64,000 nt of DNA from Microbacterium sp. CGR2 (GTDB lineage: Bacteria > Actinomycetota > Actinomycetes > Actinomycetales > Microbacteriaceae), in assembly GCF_003626735.1 (NCBI RefSeq), contig NZ_RBHX01000001.1, forward strand, positions 1,674,001-1,738,000, in the 5' to 3' direction. This document shows positions 56,934-64,000 of this stretch, one piece after another. Both the position numbers and the translations under genes were made by a program. A model generated the notes under the pieces. That model had not been told where the DNA came from. It searched no databases and was given only the letters and a program-made list of their open reading frames with translations. Every line of letters begins with the position of its first letter. Within the stretch, counting starts at the first letter, position 1.

Positions 56934-57359
56934 ATGAGCACCTTCGAATTCGACTCCACCTATTCTGCGCTCACCGGCGAGAACGTCGGCGGCGTCTACA
57001 TTCCCACCGTTGAGCACAGCGACACCGCAGACATTCTCATCGACGGCGTCGGCCTGGTAGACGGCCCCGGCCCGCTGGGAGAGTGGAGCGCCCTCACCGG
57101 CTACACCGGCCAGCATGGCTACCGCGGCGCTGTGATGCACCCCTCAGAGACCGCCGACGATGACACGATCCGGGAATGGGTACGTGACGCCGGGGGGGAC
57201 GTGTTCGCGATTGTGGAGGTCCGCGAGGACGACGGCTCGTTCCCGGACGGTGACCCCATCGGATGGGCGATCATCTACTGCGTCGCCGACCCCCACACCG
57301 ACCCCGCGCACCCGCGATGCTCATTCGACTGCCCCGCGCCCATGATGGTCCCGGCATGA
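56934..57359 (+). CDS. Hypothetical phage protein
   Basis: 141 residues, acidic, with EFDSTYSALTGENVGGVYIP and repeated Gly/Asp loops, and a C-terminal Cys/His group (HPRCSFDCPAP). ATG 56934 follows GGAG. Not recognised; the next gene overlaps by ATGA. Confidence 0.7.
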   Translation: MSTFEFDSTYSALTGENVGGVYIPTVEHSDTADILIDGVGLVDGPGPLGEWSALTGYTGQHGYRGAVMHPSETADDDTIREWVRDAGGDVFAIVEVREDDGSFPDGDPIGWAIIYCVADPHTDPAHPRCSFDCPAPMMVPA

Positions 57360-57484
57360 CCCCTCAGACCCGCCTACGCCCCCGCTGGCCGGACATCGCC
57401 GCCGCGCTCGCTGTCGCCGCGTTCGCCGTCGCCCTGCCCCTCACCCTCCTCACACTCGCCGCCGCCGAAAGGATCGCCCCATGA
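57356..57484 (+). CDS. Single-helix membrane peptide
   Basis: 42 residues: basic start (QTRLRPRW) and one hydrophobic helix of Ala/Val/Leu to residue 38. ATGA overlaps on both sides. Function unknown. Confidence 0.6.
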   Translation: MTPQTRLRPRWPDIAAALAVAAFAVALPLTLLTLAAAERIAP

Positions 57485-58017
57485 GCACCAACAGCCTCAC
57501 CTACGCACAAGCCACCGGCATCACGTCCGACGCACAGCGCAACCGGATCGCCGCCGACCACGCCCGCTATCAGCAGGCCTTGAAGGCGGCGTCGCGGGCC
57601 GTTCTCGACGGGTATGACGCCCTGGCCGTTCTCGACGGGTATGACGCCCTGGCCGCTCACGCCTATGAATCGGCGCGCAGGGTCGCTCACGTCGCCTCGA
57701 CGCACGGCAACCCCGGCCCACTGATCGACCAACTCGAACGGGCCTACGCCGACGACAGCGAGGACGAGGGCGCGCTCATGGCTGTCTGGGCTCGCGTGCG
57801 TCGCCGCCTACCTGGCAGTGACGGCGCTCCGCGCCTGGCTGATGCTGTGAGCCTCACTGCCGAAGATCACAGATCTAAAGCGGGGGAGTCAGACCGTCGA
57901 GCGCTGCGCGCGCACTCACCCGCCGAAAGTCGTGCACTGCGACGGGAAGCACGCGAACACCGTCTGTCGGCTCTGCTGGCTGAGTATCACCTGTCAGACA
58001 GCCCGACCCGAGTTTAA
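57481..58017 (+). CDS. Hypothetical helical protein with internal repeat
   Basis: 178 residues, helical and charged. It contains a perfect tandem duplication of 9 residues (AVLDGYDAL twice, residues 40-57) from a 27-bp DNA repeat, which suggests recent slippage. The C-terminus is Arg/Ser-rich (RALRREAREHRLSALLAEYH). Not recognised. Confidence 0.65.
   Translation: MSTNSLTYAQATGITSDAQRNRIAADHARYQQALKAASRAVLDGYDALAVLDGYDALAAHAYESARRVAHVASTHGNPGPLIDQLERAYADDSEDEGALMAVWARVRRRLPGSDGAPRLADAVSLTAEDHRSKAGESDRRALRAHSPAESRALRREAREHRLSALLAEYHLSDSPTRV
57598..57651 (+). repeat. Perfect 27-bp in-frame tandem repeat
   Basis: Two exact copies (57598-57624, 57625-57651) inside the 57481 gene, each coding for AVLDGYDAL. 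In-frame length suggests selection or recent duplication. Confidence 0.95.
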
Positions 58018-58582
58018 GACGCAAATCTTGAGGTATCACACGCACGCACGTCGCGAGGTTGAGCGGACAGCCGCGAGCCACCTGGAGAGAGTTATCCACA
58101 GCCCTTTTCACACCGCCTTTCCCGCAAGTTTGCACACACCTCCCTAGACCCCTCTACATATCTACTCTTCAACAGTATGAATGTAGTAGTAGAGGTTTGT
58201 GTGTGTAGAGCGTTGAACCCCTCTCCCTTGAAACCATTGGGATCGCGAGGCTCTCAGGAACCTCCCAGCCTTACACATACCCGTTTTTTACACATTCACG
58301 CCTCAACATTCAACACGTAGTGCCGACACAGCCTATCTGCAAATTGTTGAGGCTAACAGTCCAAATGTAGAAATGGCGTGAAGCTCATGTGTAAGAAAAC
58401 GTGAATGTGTACTTCGGCGCGAATATGTAGCAGCATCTGGCGCGACATCGCCAGCCGACTTATCCACAGCCCTTCGTTACCCAACCGTGACCGAAAACAA
58501 GCGGCTAACTGTTGAACATCTAGTTCAACATCGCTACTGTTGAACTACTGGGCAACGAAGCCACCCCCACACGAAACGGAGA
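58018..58582. other. Non-coding AT-rich control region, candidate replication origin
   Basis: 565 bases with no gene, much richer in AT than the flanks. Two exact DnaA boxes TTATCCACA (58092-58100, 58460-58468) lie in a shared 15-mer ending GCCCTT. Iteron-like words are TTACACAT (58271) and TACACATTCACG (58289), with inverted copies at 58387 and 58400. TGTTGAAC/GTTCAACA occurs several times. GTAG/TGTG-rich tracts follow. It may be an origin of replication, an immunity control region, or both. Confidence 0.65.
58510..58545. promoter_or_regulatory. Operator-like palindrome TGTTGAAC-N5-GTTCAACA plus half site
   Basis: Inverted arms 58510-58517 and 58523-58530, and a third direct copy TGTTGAAC at 58538-58545, 28 bp from the first. 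It lies 40 bases before the first plus-strand gene (58583). It looks like a repressor operator set. Confidence 0.65.
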
Positions 58583-58711
58583 ATGACCATGGCACGACAG
58601 GACCCGAAGCGGACCGCGCAGAGCAAGCAGCAGACCATCGCCCGCCGTCAGGCTCGCGCCGTTCGTGAGCGCCAGACGTTCCGCACCACGGCCTCCGGCC
58701 GCGCTCGCTGA
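58583..58711 (+). CDS. Small basic protein
   Basis: 42 residues with 11 Arg and 3 Lys, no acidic cluster; starts MTMARQDPKRTAQSKQQTIA. CGGAG precedes the ATG at 5-base spacing. A highly basic nucleic-acid-binding peptide placed right after the control region; early regulator or DNA-condensing role possible. Confidence 0.65.
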   Translation: MTMARQDPKRTAQSKQQTIARRQARAVRERQTFRTTASGRAR

Positions 58712-58766
58712 TCCTCCCGGTTTAGCCCCTAAATTCTCTCCACCACCACACATCCTGGAGCACATC

Positions 58767-59327
58767 GTGACCACTCTCTCCGCAGAAACCGCCGACCGCT
58801 ACCACCGCTCAATCCTCGCCGCATGCGACGCTGATGCCCCGTTCGGATACGTCAACCGCCAGACCGACGAGCAGGCCCACGACTTCGACGAACTGGCACA
58901 GGCGCTCGACCTGGCGCCCCGCGTGCTGGATGACATGCTGACCATCGCCGACCGGATCGAGTCCGGCGAACTGCTGGAGGACGGTTCCGACTGGTACGAC
59001 GAGAACGGCGACGAGCGCACGCTGCCCGACGACGCCGAACCGCACCCGACCCGCGCCGAGATCCTGGGCGACTGGGAGCCCGCGAGCGCTCAGGACTACC
59101 TCCAGGACGCCCTGAGCATCCGCTACACGGCGAGCGGGCGCGGCGCGGATGACTACATGAGCGCGGATATCGCTATCGCGATCGGCGGACCCAACGTCTG
59201 GATTTCGACGGGCGATAAGACGCTGACCGTCTACTGGGGCGGCGAGCCGGAAACGCGCGGCCTCCCGTTCGAGTTCTGCGAGCAGCTGGACGAAGCGTGC
59301 GCCGAATACTGGGGGATGAGCGAGTGA
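58767..59327 (+). CDS. Hypothetical acidic phage protein
   Basis: 186 residues, strongly acidic (LLEDGSDWYDENGDERTLPDDAE, shown in parts), with GGPNVWISTGDKTLTVYWGG and a helical C-terminus (EQLDEACAEYWGM). GTG 58767 has TGGAG upstream. Acidic DNA-mimic behaviour is possible. Not recognised. Confidence 0.65.
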   Translation: MTTLSAETADRYHRSILAACDADAPFGYVNRQTDEQAHDFDELAQALDLAPRVLDDMLTIADRIESGELLEDGSDWYDENGDERTLPDDAEPHPTRAEILGDWEPASAQDYLQDALSIRYTASGRGADDYMSADIAIAIGGPNVWISTGDKTLTVYWGGEPETRGLPFEFCEQLDEACAEYWGMSE

Positions 59328-59617
59328 GCTACCGCGACACCGCCCGCGCATTCGCCACGGCCTCAGCGACGGAAGAGCGCTGGTCACCCCAGGCGCACTG
59401 GTTGGACTCGATCACGCGGGGCACCCCCTCACACGATGCAACCGGCTACGACCCGAACGCCACCGCGCGCGCATACGGTCGCCACGTCGAGAAGCTCGCC
59501 GCCGACCTGCGCGAGGCGCTGAGCGACGACGCACAAGAGAAGCCGCTCCGCGCCTACGCCGTCACGCTGGAGGACGCCGCCCGCGCCCTGCTCGCCGCTA
59601 TCGGAGAGGACGCCTGA
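59324..59617 (+). CDS. Hypothetical phage protein
   Basis: 97 residues, starts at GTG 59324 with a GTGA overlap. Helical, with YDPNATARAYGRHVEKLAADL and VTLEDAARALLAAIGEDA. Not recognised. Confidence 0.65.
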   Translation: MSYRDTARAFATASATEERWSPQAHWLDSITRGTPSHDATGYDPNATARAYGRHVEKLAADLREALSDDAQEKPLRAYAVTLEDAARALLAAIGEDA

Positions 59618-59865
59618 TGCCCCCGTACTGCGAAGAACACGCGATGTACCACGACGAGCCGGGAGAGTGCGATGCGATGCGCGCCGCCGACCGTTTGAAA
59701 GCCAAGATCGCCGCGCGCCGGAAGCGCGCCGAGCGGATCGCTCAGCGAGTAGCGACAGACCATTCCGTCAAAAACAACCCTTTCCCCGACTCCTGGGACG
59801 CGCTGGAAGAAATGCTCACCGCCGCCGCCCTGCAAGCCCTCACCGAAACGGAGAACACGAAATGA
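59617..59865 (+). CDS. Hypothetical phage protein
   Basis: 82 residues, with a possible metal-binding start (CEEHAMYHDEPGECDAM) and basic helix LKAKIAARRKRAERIAQRV. TGATG start overlap, ATGA overlap with the next gene. Not recognised. Confidence 0.68.
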   Translation: MPPYCEEHAMYHDEPGECDAMRAADRLKAKIAARRKRAERIAQRVATDHSVKNNPFPDSWDALEEMLTAAALQALTETENTK

Positions 59866-60584
59866 CCATGATCGACACCGCCCCCACCGCCCCCGACACC
59901 GCAGAGGCCCTGCTCCCGGTGCTGGAAATCCCGCTCTCGGTCGCGATCCAGTCCGCCGCCGCCATGCTCACCAGCGCAAGCAAGGATGACGTGACGCCAG
60001 TGCTCACCACGGCACATTTCGACGGGACTCACCTGAACGCAACCGACCGTTACAAGGTGGCCCGCTTCGAGATGCCGACCAAGCCGGCGAGCGAGGAAGG
60101 CAGGCTCACGCTGGGCGAGGCGTTCCTGATCCCTCGCGCCGCCCTCGAATGGGTGACCAAGATCACCGTCAAGTCGCTGCGGCAGAGCGGCATCCTGTCC
60201 GGCCTCTACACCATCCGCTACGAGCGCGAGTCGGACCCGCGCGGCGAGGGATACCAGAACGCCCCCGGCACCGTGACTGTCTCCGTCGTCGACCATGCGG
60301 GCAAGACGGAGCGCTCGCAGGCGTTCGACGGCGTGGTCGGCAACTTCCCGCCCGTCGCCCGCCTGTTCCCGGAGAACCCCGACGAGGAGGTGACCACCGG
60401 AACGCAGGCGTTCAACCCCGCCTACATGGGCGTGATCCTCGCCTACATCGCCAAGTACAGCGACCGGGGCGCACCGTTCCGCTTCCGAGTGGCACAGTCC
60501 AACGCGGGACACAAGCTCGCCCCCGCGCTCATCACCGGCGCGGGCGCATCGTTCCTGATCCAGCCCCACCTGATCCTCCGCTGA
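59862..60584 (+). CDS. DNA polymerase sliding-clamp-like (DnaN-like) protein
   Basis: 240 residues. The repeat pattern of DNA clamps is visible: LEIPLSVAIQSAAAMLTSASKDDVTPVLT, LNATDRYKVARFEMP, AFLIPRAALEWVTKITVKSL and the closing ALITGAGASFLIQPHLILR, which parallels the C-terminal end of beta clamps. It is about two-thirds of DnaN length, so it may have two domains. It would tether a polymerase. ATG 59862 overlaps the upstream stop (ATGA). Confidence 0.6.
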   Translation: MTMIDTAPTAPDTAEALLPVLEIPLSVAIQSAAAMLTSASKDDVTPVLTTAHFDGTHLNATDRYKVARFEMPTKPASEEGRLTLGEAFLIPRAALEWVTKITVKSLRQSGILSGLYTIRYERESDPRGEGYQNAPGTVTVSVVDHAGKTERSQAFDGVVGNFPPVARLFPENPDEEVTTGTQAFNPAYMGVILAYIAKYSDRGAPFRFRVAQSNAGHKLAPALITGAGASFLIQPHLILR

Positions 60585-60598
60585 GAAAGGCGCGCACG

Positions 60599-60943
60599 AT
60601 GAGCACCAACCGATACCCCGGCATCAGCGACGAGAACGCAGCCCGCATCGTTGCCCGCGAGCCTTTCGAGAGCGTGCAGAGCCGCGGATACGTCCGCAGT
60701 GACGGCGCGTACATCATCGGCAGTGGTCGCCTGATGAACGACGACAATAAAGCTCGCGACCTGCTCGCCGTCTACCCGGACGACCGGATCGAACCGCTCC
60801 GCATCACCGCGAACGCCGAGCCGATCGCCCGCATCCTGGCCGACGCTCGCGAAGAGAAGGAGCGCCACGCGACGTACGCCGACATGCTGGAGCGTGGCTA
60901 CAGCGACCATGAAGCTCGCGAGGAAGCATGGGGTCACGAATGA
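60599..60943 (+). CDS. Hypothetical phage protein
   Basis: 114 residues, acidic, helical C-terminus (AREEKERHATYADMLERGYSD). ATG 60599 has GAGAAAGG upstream. ATGA overlap with the next gene. Not recognised. Confidence 0.68.
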   Translation: MSTNRYPGISDENAARIVAREPFESVQSRGYVRSDGAYIIGSGRLMNDDNKARDLLAVYPDDRIEPLRITANAEPIARILADAREEKERHATYADMLERGYSDHEAREEAWGHE

Positions 60944-61236
60944 GCACCGCAACCGCCCTCGAAATCGGCGCATTTAACCGATCCGGCCTCGCGCAGATCA
61001 CCGACACCAACTGGGATTCGAACGGCACGCTGCGCGTCACCGTCCGCGAGATGATCGGCGGCTTCGACTGCTGGATCGGCGGCAAGAAGCGCGCGATCCG
61101 CGTCATGCGAGACCTGGCCCGCCGCGCGCTCCCCGAGTACCACGAGGGTCAGACGAAGGGCGCCCGCCTGGTGCGCACGTTCTACGCAGACGGCGGCCAC
61201 CACGCCACGTTCGCAGTGACGAGGGTCGCGCGATGA
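60940..61236 (+). CDS. Hypothetical phage protein
   Basis: 98 residues with TNWDSNGTLRVTVREMIGGF and VMRDLARRALPEYHEGQ. Not recognised. ATGA overlaps on both sides. Confidence 0.65.
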   Translation: MSTATALEIGAFNRSGLAQITDTNWDSNGTLRVTVREMIGGFDCWIGGKKRAIRVMRDLARRALPEYHEGQTKGARLVRTFYADGGHHATFAVTRVAR

Positions 61237-61403
61237 GGCAGCAGAGGCGACACCGACGGGTCTCGACCACCCGACTCCGTTTCGAGCCGTTCGGCGGGCG
61301 CAACGCCTACCGCACCAGCTACACCCGGTACGCCAACCACCGCCGCATCTACTCGGTGCCGTTCGGCGCCTACTGGATCGACCTGGAGGAAAGAGCAGCA
61401 TGA
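61233..61403 (+). CDS. Small basic protein
   Basis: 56 residues, Arg/Tyr-rich (MRQQRRHRRVSTTRLRFEPF, NHRRIYSVPFGAYWIDLEE). Basic, possibly nucleic-acid-binding. ATGA overlaps. Not recognised. Confidence 0.65.
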   Translation: MRQQRRHRRVSTTRLRFEPFGGRNAYRTSYTRYANHRRIYSVPFGAYWIDLEERAA

Positions 61404-61594
61404 GCGCCGCCCTCCGAGCCGCCTGGCTGGCCGACATGGCCCGCCTGGTCCCGCAGATCGAACCGCACCTGTTCGTCATCGACGGCCAGCCCTACATTGG
61501 GGACACCTGCCCGCCGCACCTGGCGGAGCTTCACACCAAGCTCGCGAGCATCGGCTACGCGAACGGCTTCTACGAGACAGAGAGCGCAGCATGA
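61400..61594 (+). CDS. Hypothetical phage protein
   Basis: 64 residues with LADMARLVPQIEPHLFVIDG and a C-terminal helix. Not recognised. ATGA overlaps. Confidence 0.65.
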   Translation: MSAALRAAWLADMARLVPQIEPHLFVIDGQPYIGDTCPPHLAELHTKLASIGYANGFYETESAA

Positions 61595-61920
61595 CCACCT
61601 TCCATCTGAGCATCACGCTCGACCCGGCCACCGTCCACTCGGGCGACGACGTGCAACGCGCGCTGGCCTTGACCGGCGCAGAGCTGGCGAACAAGTACGA
61701 CGGGCTGCACCTGCCCGACCACCTGACCGGCATCATCCGCGACGCGAACGGGAACGCGGTCGGGACGTGGAGCACGGGTACGCCGCCCGTCATCCTCACA
61801 GAATCCATCGCACTCGCAGCCGCCGAAGACTACAGCGCGGAAGGCTCCACCTCCGAGCAGAGCGTCGGCCGATGGGCGCGCGAGTTCGTGGAGCGCGCAC
61901 AGAACGGAGAATTCGCATGA
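61591..61920 (+). CDS. Hypothetical phage protein
   Basis: 109 residues, MTTFHLSITLDPATVHSGDD at the start and SVGRWAREFVERAQNGEF at the end. Not recognised. ATGA overlaps. Confidence 0.65.
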   Translation: MTTFHLSITLDPATVHSGDDVQRALALTGAELANKYDGLHLPDHLTGIIRDANGNAVGTWSTGTPPVILTESIALAAAEDYSAEGSTSEQSVGRWAREFVERAQNGEFA

Positions 61921-62210
61921 CCACCAAGACTCACACCAAGGAAGCCGCCGACGAGGCGATCATCGAGCGAGCGTTCGAGCAGATCGGCGCGGACAATCCG
62001 ATGTCATTCATCACCCGCGCCGACGTGCGCCAGTGGCTCGACCTGCTCCGCCCGCTCATCTCCGAGCGCCTGGTCGTATCGAGCGCCAGTGGCGACGTGC
62101 GCACCTGGATCGGCGGCGACACCGTGGCCGACCTGCTCGAAACCGTCAACGGCTACCTGGCAGACGGCTACAAGCCGGAAGAGCTCGTGATCGAAGGGCT
62201 GACGCGATGA
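61917..62210 (+). CDS. Hypothetical phage protein
   Basis: 97 residues, helical, with SFITRADVRQWLDLLRPL and DVRTWIGGDTVADLLETVNG. Not recognised. ATGA overlaps. Confidence 0.65.
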   Translation: MTTKTHTKEAADEAIIERAFEQIGADNPMSFITRADVRQWLDLLRPLISERLVVSSASGDVRTWIGGDTVADLLETVNGYLADGYKPEELVIEGLTR

Positions 62211-62353
62211 GATACCGCATCCACTACACGCTGGCCGACGGCTCCGAGGACAGCATCGTCTTGGCCGGCGACTCCATCGAGTCCATCCGAGAGCAAGCCG
62301 CCGAAGAACTCGCCAAGCGAGGCGGCACGAACCCCTGGTCGGAGGAAGCATGA
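62207..62353 (+). CDS. Very small hypothetical protein
   Basis: 48 residues, MRYRIHYTLADGSEDSIVLA then a helix. ATGA overlaps on both sides. Not recognised; the MRYRI start recalls the gene at 56663. Confidence 0.6.
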   Translation: MRYRIHYTLADGSEDSIVLAGDSIESIREQAAEELAKRGGTNPWSEEA

Positions 62354-62598
62354 GCACCAAGACCCCCGAGGCAGCCACAGACCACAGCGCCGAGGTGACG
62401 ATCACCCTCCCGAGCGGCCAGGAAATCACCGCCTGGATCGGAACGTCACTCGCCGACGGCTCCGCTCTGGTTCAGATCGACACGAACGGCACTCCTGGCA
62501 ACGTGCGCGTGTTCATCAACGACAGCGACCAGCCACTCCTGGACGAGAACCCGGAGACGGGCCAGTACGAGGACGTACTGGAAGGAGCGGGCGAATGA
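62350..62598 (+). CDS. Hypothetical phage protein
   Basis: 82 residues, beta-rich, with EVTITLPSGQEITAWIGTSL and an acidic end. Not recognised. ATGA overlaps. Confidence 0.65.
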   Translation: MSTKTPEAATDHSAEVTITLPSGQEITAWIGTSLADGSALVQIDTNGTPGNVRVFINDSDQPLLDENPETGQYEDVLEGAGE

Positions 62599-62888
62599 AG
62601 ACCGCAGAGCAGATCGCAGAACAGACCCTCGACCACTGGCTCACCAACCTAGCCGACACTCGATCCGTCACCCAGATCATCGCGCAGGCGATCGAGGCCG
62701 ACCGGGCGCAGCGCGCCGCCGATCTGCAAGTGCTGGCAAACGCCGCGAGCCACTGGGCAACCGAGCTGACCGAGTATGTCATCGACGGCTCACGCGAGGC
62801 GGGGGATGCCGAGAGCGCAGAGGCTCAGGAGGTCGAGCGCGACGCAATCCAGGCGGTGCTGGGCCGCTACCTCGGAGGTGTCGCATGA
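62595..62888 (+). CDS. Hypothetical helical phage protein
   Basis: 97 residues, mostly helical (TAEQIAEQTLDHWLTNLADT, IIAQAIEADRAQRAADLQV). Not recognised. ATGA overlaps. Confidence 0.65.
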   Translation: MKTAEQIAEQTLDHWLTNLADTRSVTQIIAQAIEADRAQRAADLQVLANAASHWATELTEYVIDGSREAGDAESAEAQEVERDAIQAVLGRYLGGVA

Positions 62889-63055
62889 CCCGCACAGAGT
62901 GGGACGACCAGCGCACCGCCCTGGCCGAGCGCATCGACCGCTTCCCCACCCGAAAGCACCCCGCGGTTAGGCCACTAATCCGCGAGCATGACCGGCTCAC
63001 CGAGTACGGCCTGCAGCACGAATTCATCAGTCCGGCCGAAGCCGCGCGAGCGTAA
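62885..63055 (+). CDS. Very small hypothetical protein
   Basis: 56 residues, MTRTEWDDQRTALAERIDRF then EYGLQHEFISPAEAARA. Not recognised. ATGA overlap with the previous gene. Confidence 0.6.
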   Translation: MTRTEWDDQRTALAERIDRFPTRKHPAVRPLIREHDRLTEYGLQHEFISPAEAARA

Positions 63056-63065
63056 GGAGCAGCAC

Positions 63066-63467
63066 ATGGGAATGCACTACAACATCACCTTCCACAACGC
63101 ACTCATCAAGCCCGAGAGCTACGCCGCCATGATCGGCTGGACACCCGAGGCTGCCGCCGCCGAGCCGGAAAGGGTCGCGGAGCTGGCCCTCGCGCACGTC
63201 ACCGAGTTGCTCGGAGAGTGGAGTGATCCCGTCCAGGACGAGGACGGCATTCTCATGGACGGTGACGGCTTCAACGACAGTGCGAGCTACGGCTACGGAG
63301 AGCAGTTGAGCGGCCTCCTGGCTCACTGCGAACCGGGTGCGTACATCCACGAGATCGACGACGAGGAGTCCAGCGGCGAGCAGTGGCGCATCCTCGTGAT
63401 GCCGGATCGCACGGTCAAGGTCATCCAGCCGGTCATTATCTGGCCGGGGATAGAGGGGGCAGCATGA
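63066..63467 (+). CDS. Hypothetical phage protein
   Basis: 133 residues, acidic, with MGMHYNITFHNALIKPES, a DEDGILMDGDGFND segment and a beta-rich end (WRILVMPDRTVKVIQPVII). ATG 63066 follows AAGGAG. Not recognised. Confidence 0.65.
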   Translation: MGMHYNITFHNALIKPESYAAMIGWTPEAAAAEPERVAELALAHVTELLGEWSDPVQDEDGILMDGDGFNDSASYGYGEQLSGLLAHCEPGAYIHEIDDEESSGEQWRILVMPDRTVKVIQPVIIWPGIEGAA

Positions 63468-63724
63468 GTACCGCACCCGAGCCTTACTTCCGCGGCATCA
63501 ACTCCGACGCCTCCGAGTGGCGCGACCGCGACGACCAGCACGCACTCCGCTACGAGGTGGTGGACCTGAACATCACCGCGACCCTGACCCGAGATGTCAT
63601 GTTCAACGGCACCGAGCGGGCCGAGCGCCTAGTGTCCGTCATCGAGTGCCGCGAATGCGGCGCGATCCTCCGCACAGCCAACCGACGTAAGCACGAACGA
63701 TTCCACGGAAGGGTGGGCAACTGA
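63464..63724 (+). CDS. Zinc-finger-like hypothetical protein
   Basis: 86 residues. The C-terminus IECRECGAILRTANRRKHERFHG is a CxxC...HxxxxH zinc finger, suggesting nucleic-acid binding. ATGA overlap with the previous gene, TGATG with the next. Confidence 0.68.
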   Translation: MSTAPEPYFRGINSDASEWRDRDDQHALRYEVVDLNITATLTRDVMFNGTERAERLVSVIECRECGAILRTANRRKHERFHGRVGN

Positions 63725-64000
63725 TGACCGAGAACATTCCCCAGACCAGCGCCAGCGAGCGCATCGAGCAGGCCCAGAAGGTGCTGGCCGAGTTCAGGAA
63801 TGCCACACCTGAGAATGGCAAGAACGACATCGACCGCTACCGCCTGGCCCTGGAGATGGCCGACCGGCTCGAAGCCCTCATCACTCCGCCTGGAGTGCAC
63901 GATAGCGAGCGAAGCCTTGCGCGAGACCTGATCACGAAGACCCCAGCACACGTCAGCGGTCAGGGTATCCGCTTCCAGTATGACGATCTGATGGAGATGC
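63724..64000 (+). CDS. Hypothetical phage protein (3' end outside window)
   Basis: 92 codons visible, cut by the window edge. Helical: RIEQAQKVLAEFRNATPENG, DRYRLALEMADRLEAL. Overlaps the previous stop (TGATG). Not recognised. Confidence 0.65.
   Translation, partial: MTENIPQTSASERIEQAQKVLAEFRNATPENGKNDIDRYRLALEMADRLEALITPPGVHDSERSLARDLITKTPAHVSGQGIRFQYDDLMEM

Larger units (their letters stand above)
37300..64000. mobile_element. Prophage-like region of a tailed actinophage (continues past window)
   Basis: From about 37.3 kb the content switches to phage: connector, capsid, decoration, protease/scaffold, portal, terminases, nucleotide-metabolism genes and dozens of short overlapping unknown genes. 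Packaging and head genes are on the minus strand, and replication-type genes are on the plus strand from 56.3 kb. No integrase, tail, lysis or clear immunity repressor gene is visible. The left edge lies between 37173 and 37311, directly after the connector gene, so tail genes are either beyond 64 kb or lost. Base composition is a little lower in GC than the chromosome part. Confidence 0.85.

Overview
The window is high-GC actinobacterial DNA. The gene families fit Microbacteriaceae, probably Microbacterium: Arr, an Erm with a leader, a CmtR-type sensor, a CHY zinc finger protein and ArsR/ArsC fusions. The assignment is inferred from families and composition, because no rRNA or other marker gene is present. 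It has two parts. Positions 1 to about 37.2 kb are chromosome. From about 37.3 kb to the end is a tailed-phage (prophage-like) region with many short, overlapping genes. I saw no tRNA, rRNA, CRISPR array, transposase or integrase.

Chromosome, left to right. (1) 1-10.6 kb is one plus-strand operon with mostly 4-base ATGA overlaps: a MalFGE-type sugar ABC importer, two ADP-ribosylglycohydrolase-family enzymes, a PfkB/ribokinase-like kinase, a glycosidase-like protein with a formylglycine-enzyme-like C-terminus, a CaiB/BaiF CoA-transferase and a CitE/HpcH-type lyase. Together they suggest uptake and breakdown of a ribosylated or glycosylated organic acid, a pathway I do not recognise. (2) 10.6-13.9 kb holds a small repeat cluster, arr (rifampin ADP-ribosyltransferase), an SDR gene divergent from a MarR regulator, a non-specific nuclease and a CHY zinc finger protein. 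(3) 13.9-29 kb is a metal and metalloid island. arsR and an ArsO-like flavoprotein lie on one side, and acr3, an arsR-arsC fusion and arsC on the other. Between them sits a metallophore block (FecB/FecC/FecE-type importer plus a heterodimeric CydDC/IrtAB-like ABC exporter pair) behind a Fur/Zur-like box. Then come a TerC-family Mn exporter behind a probable yybP-ykoY (Mn) riboswitch, a ureohydrolase, an SDR, and a CDF transporter with a CmtR-like sensor. (4) 29-37.2 kb holds a membrane protein, a DesK-type two-component system, an erm gene with a leader peptide and competing hairpins, thrC, and small housekeeping genes.

Phage region. Read on the minus strand from 55.7 kb down to 37.3 kb: a membrane protein, a small HTH protein, MazG-like, many unknown small proteins, an exonuclease, a glutaredoxin, a 2H phosphoesterase, a 5'-nucleotidase, a dNMP kinase, a DGQHR/DndB-like protein, terminase small subunit, an endonuclease VII-like HNH protein, terminase large subunit, portal, protease/scaffold with a nested scaffold start, decoration protein, major capsid protein and a head-tail connector. 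It then meets chromosomal sequence abruptly, with no tail genes. From 56.3 kb to the end, plus-strand genes run away from a control region. Its core (58.0-58.6 kb) has two DnaA boxes, iteron-like TACACATTCACG repeats and TGTTGAAC palindromes, and looks like a replication origin or switch. A beta-clamp-like protein (59.9 kb) lies in this plus-strand operon. The region continues past the right edge, where tail and integration genes might be.

Starts were chosen by ribosome-binding sites, overlaps and family fit. Functions come from motif recognition only; no database search was possible.
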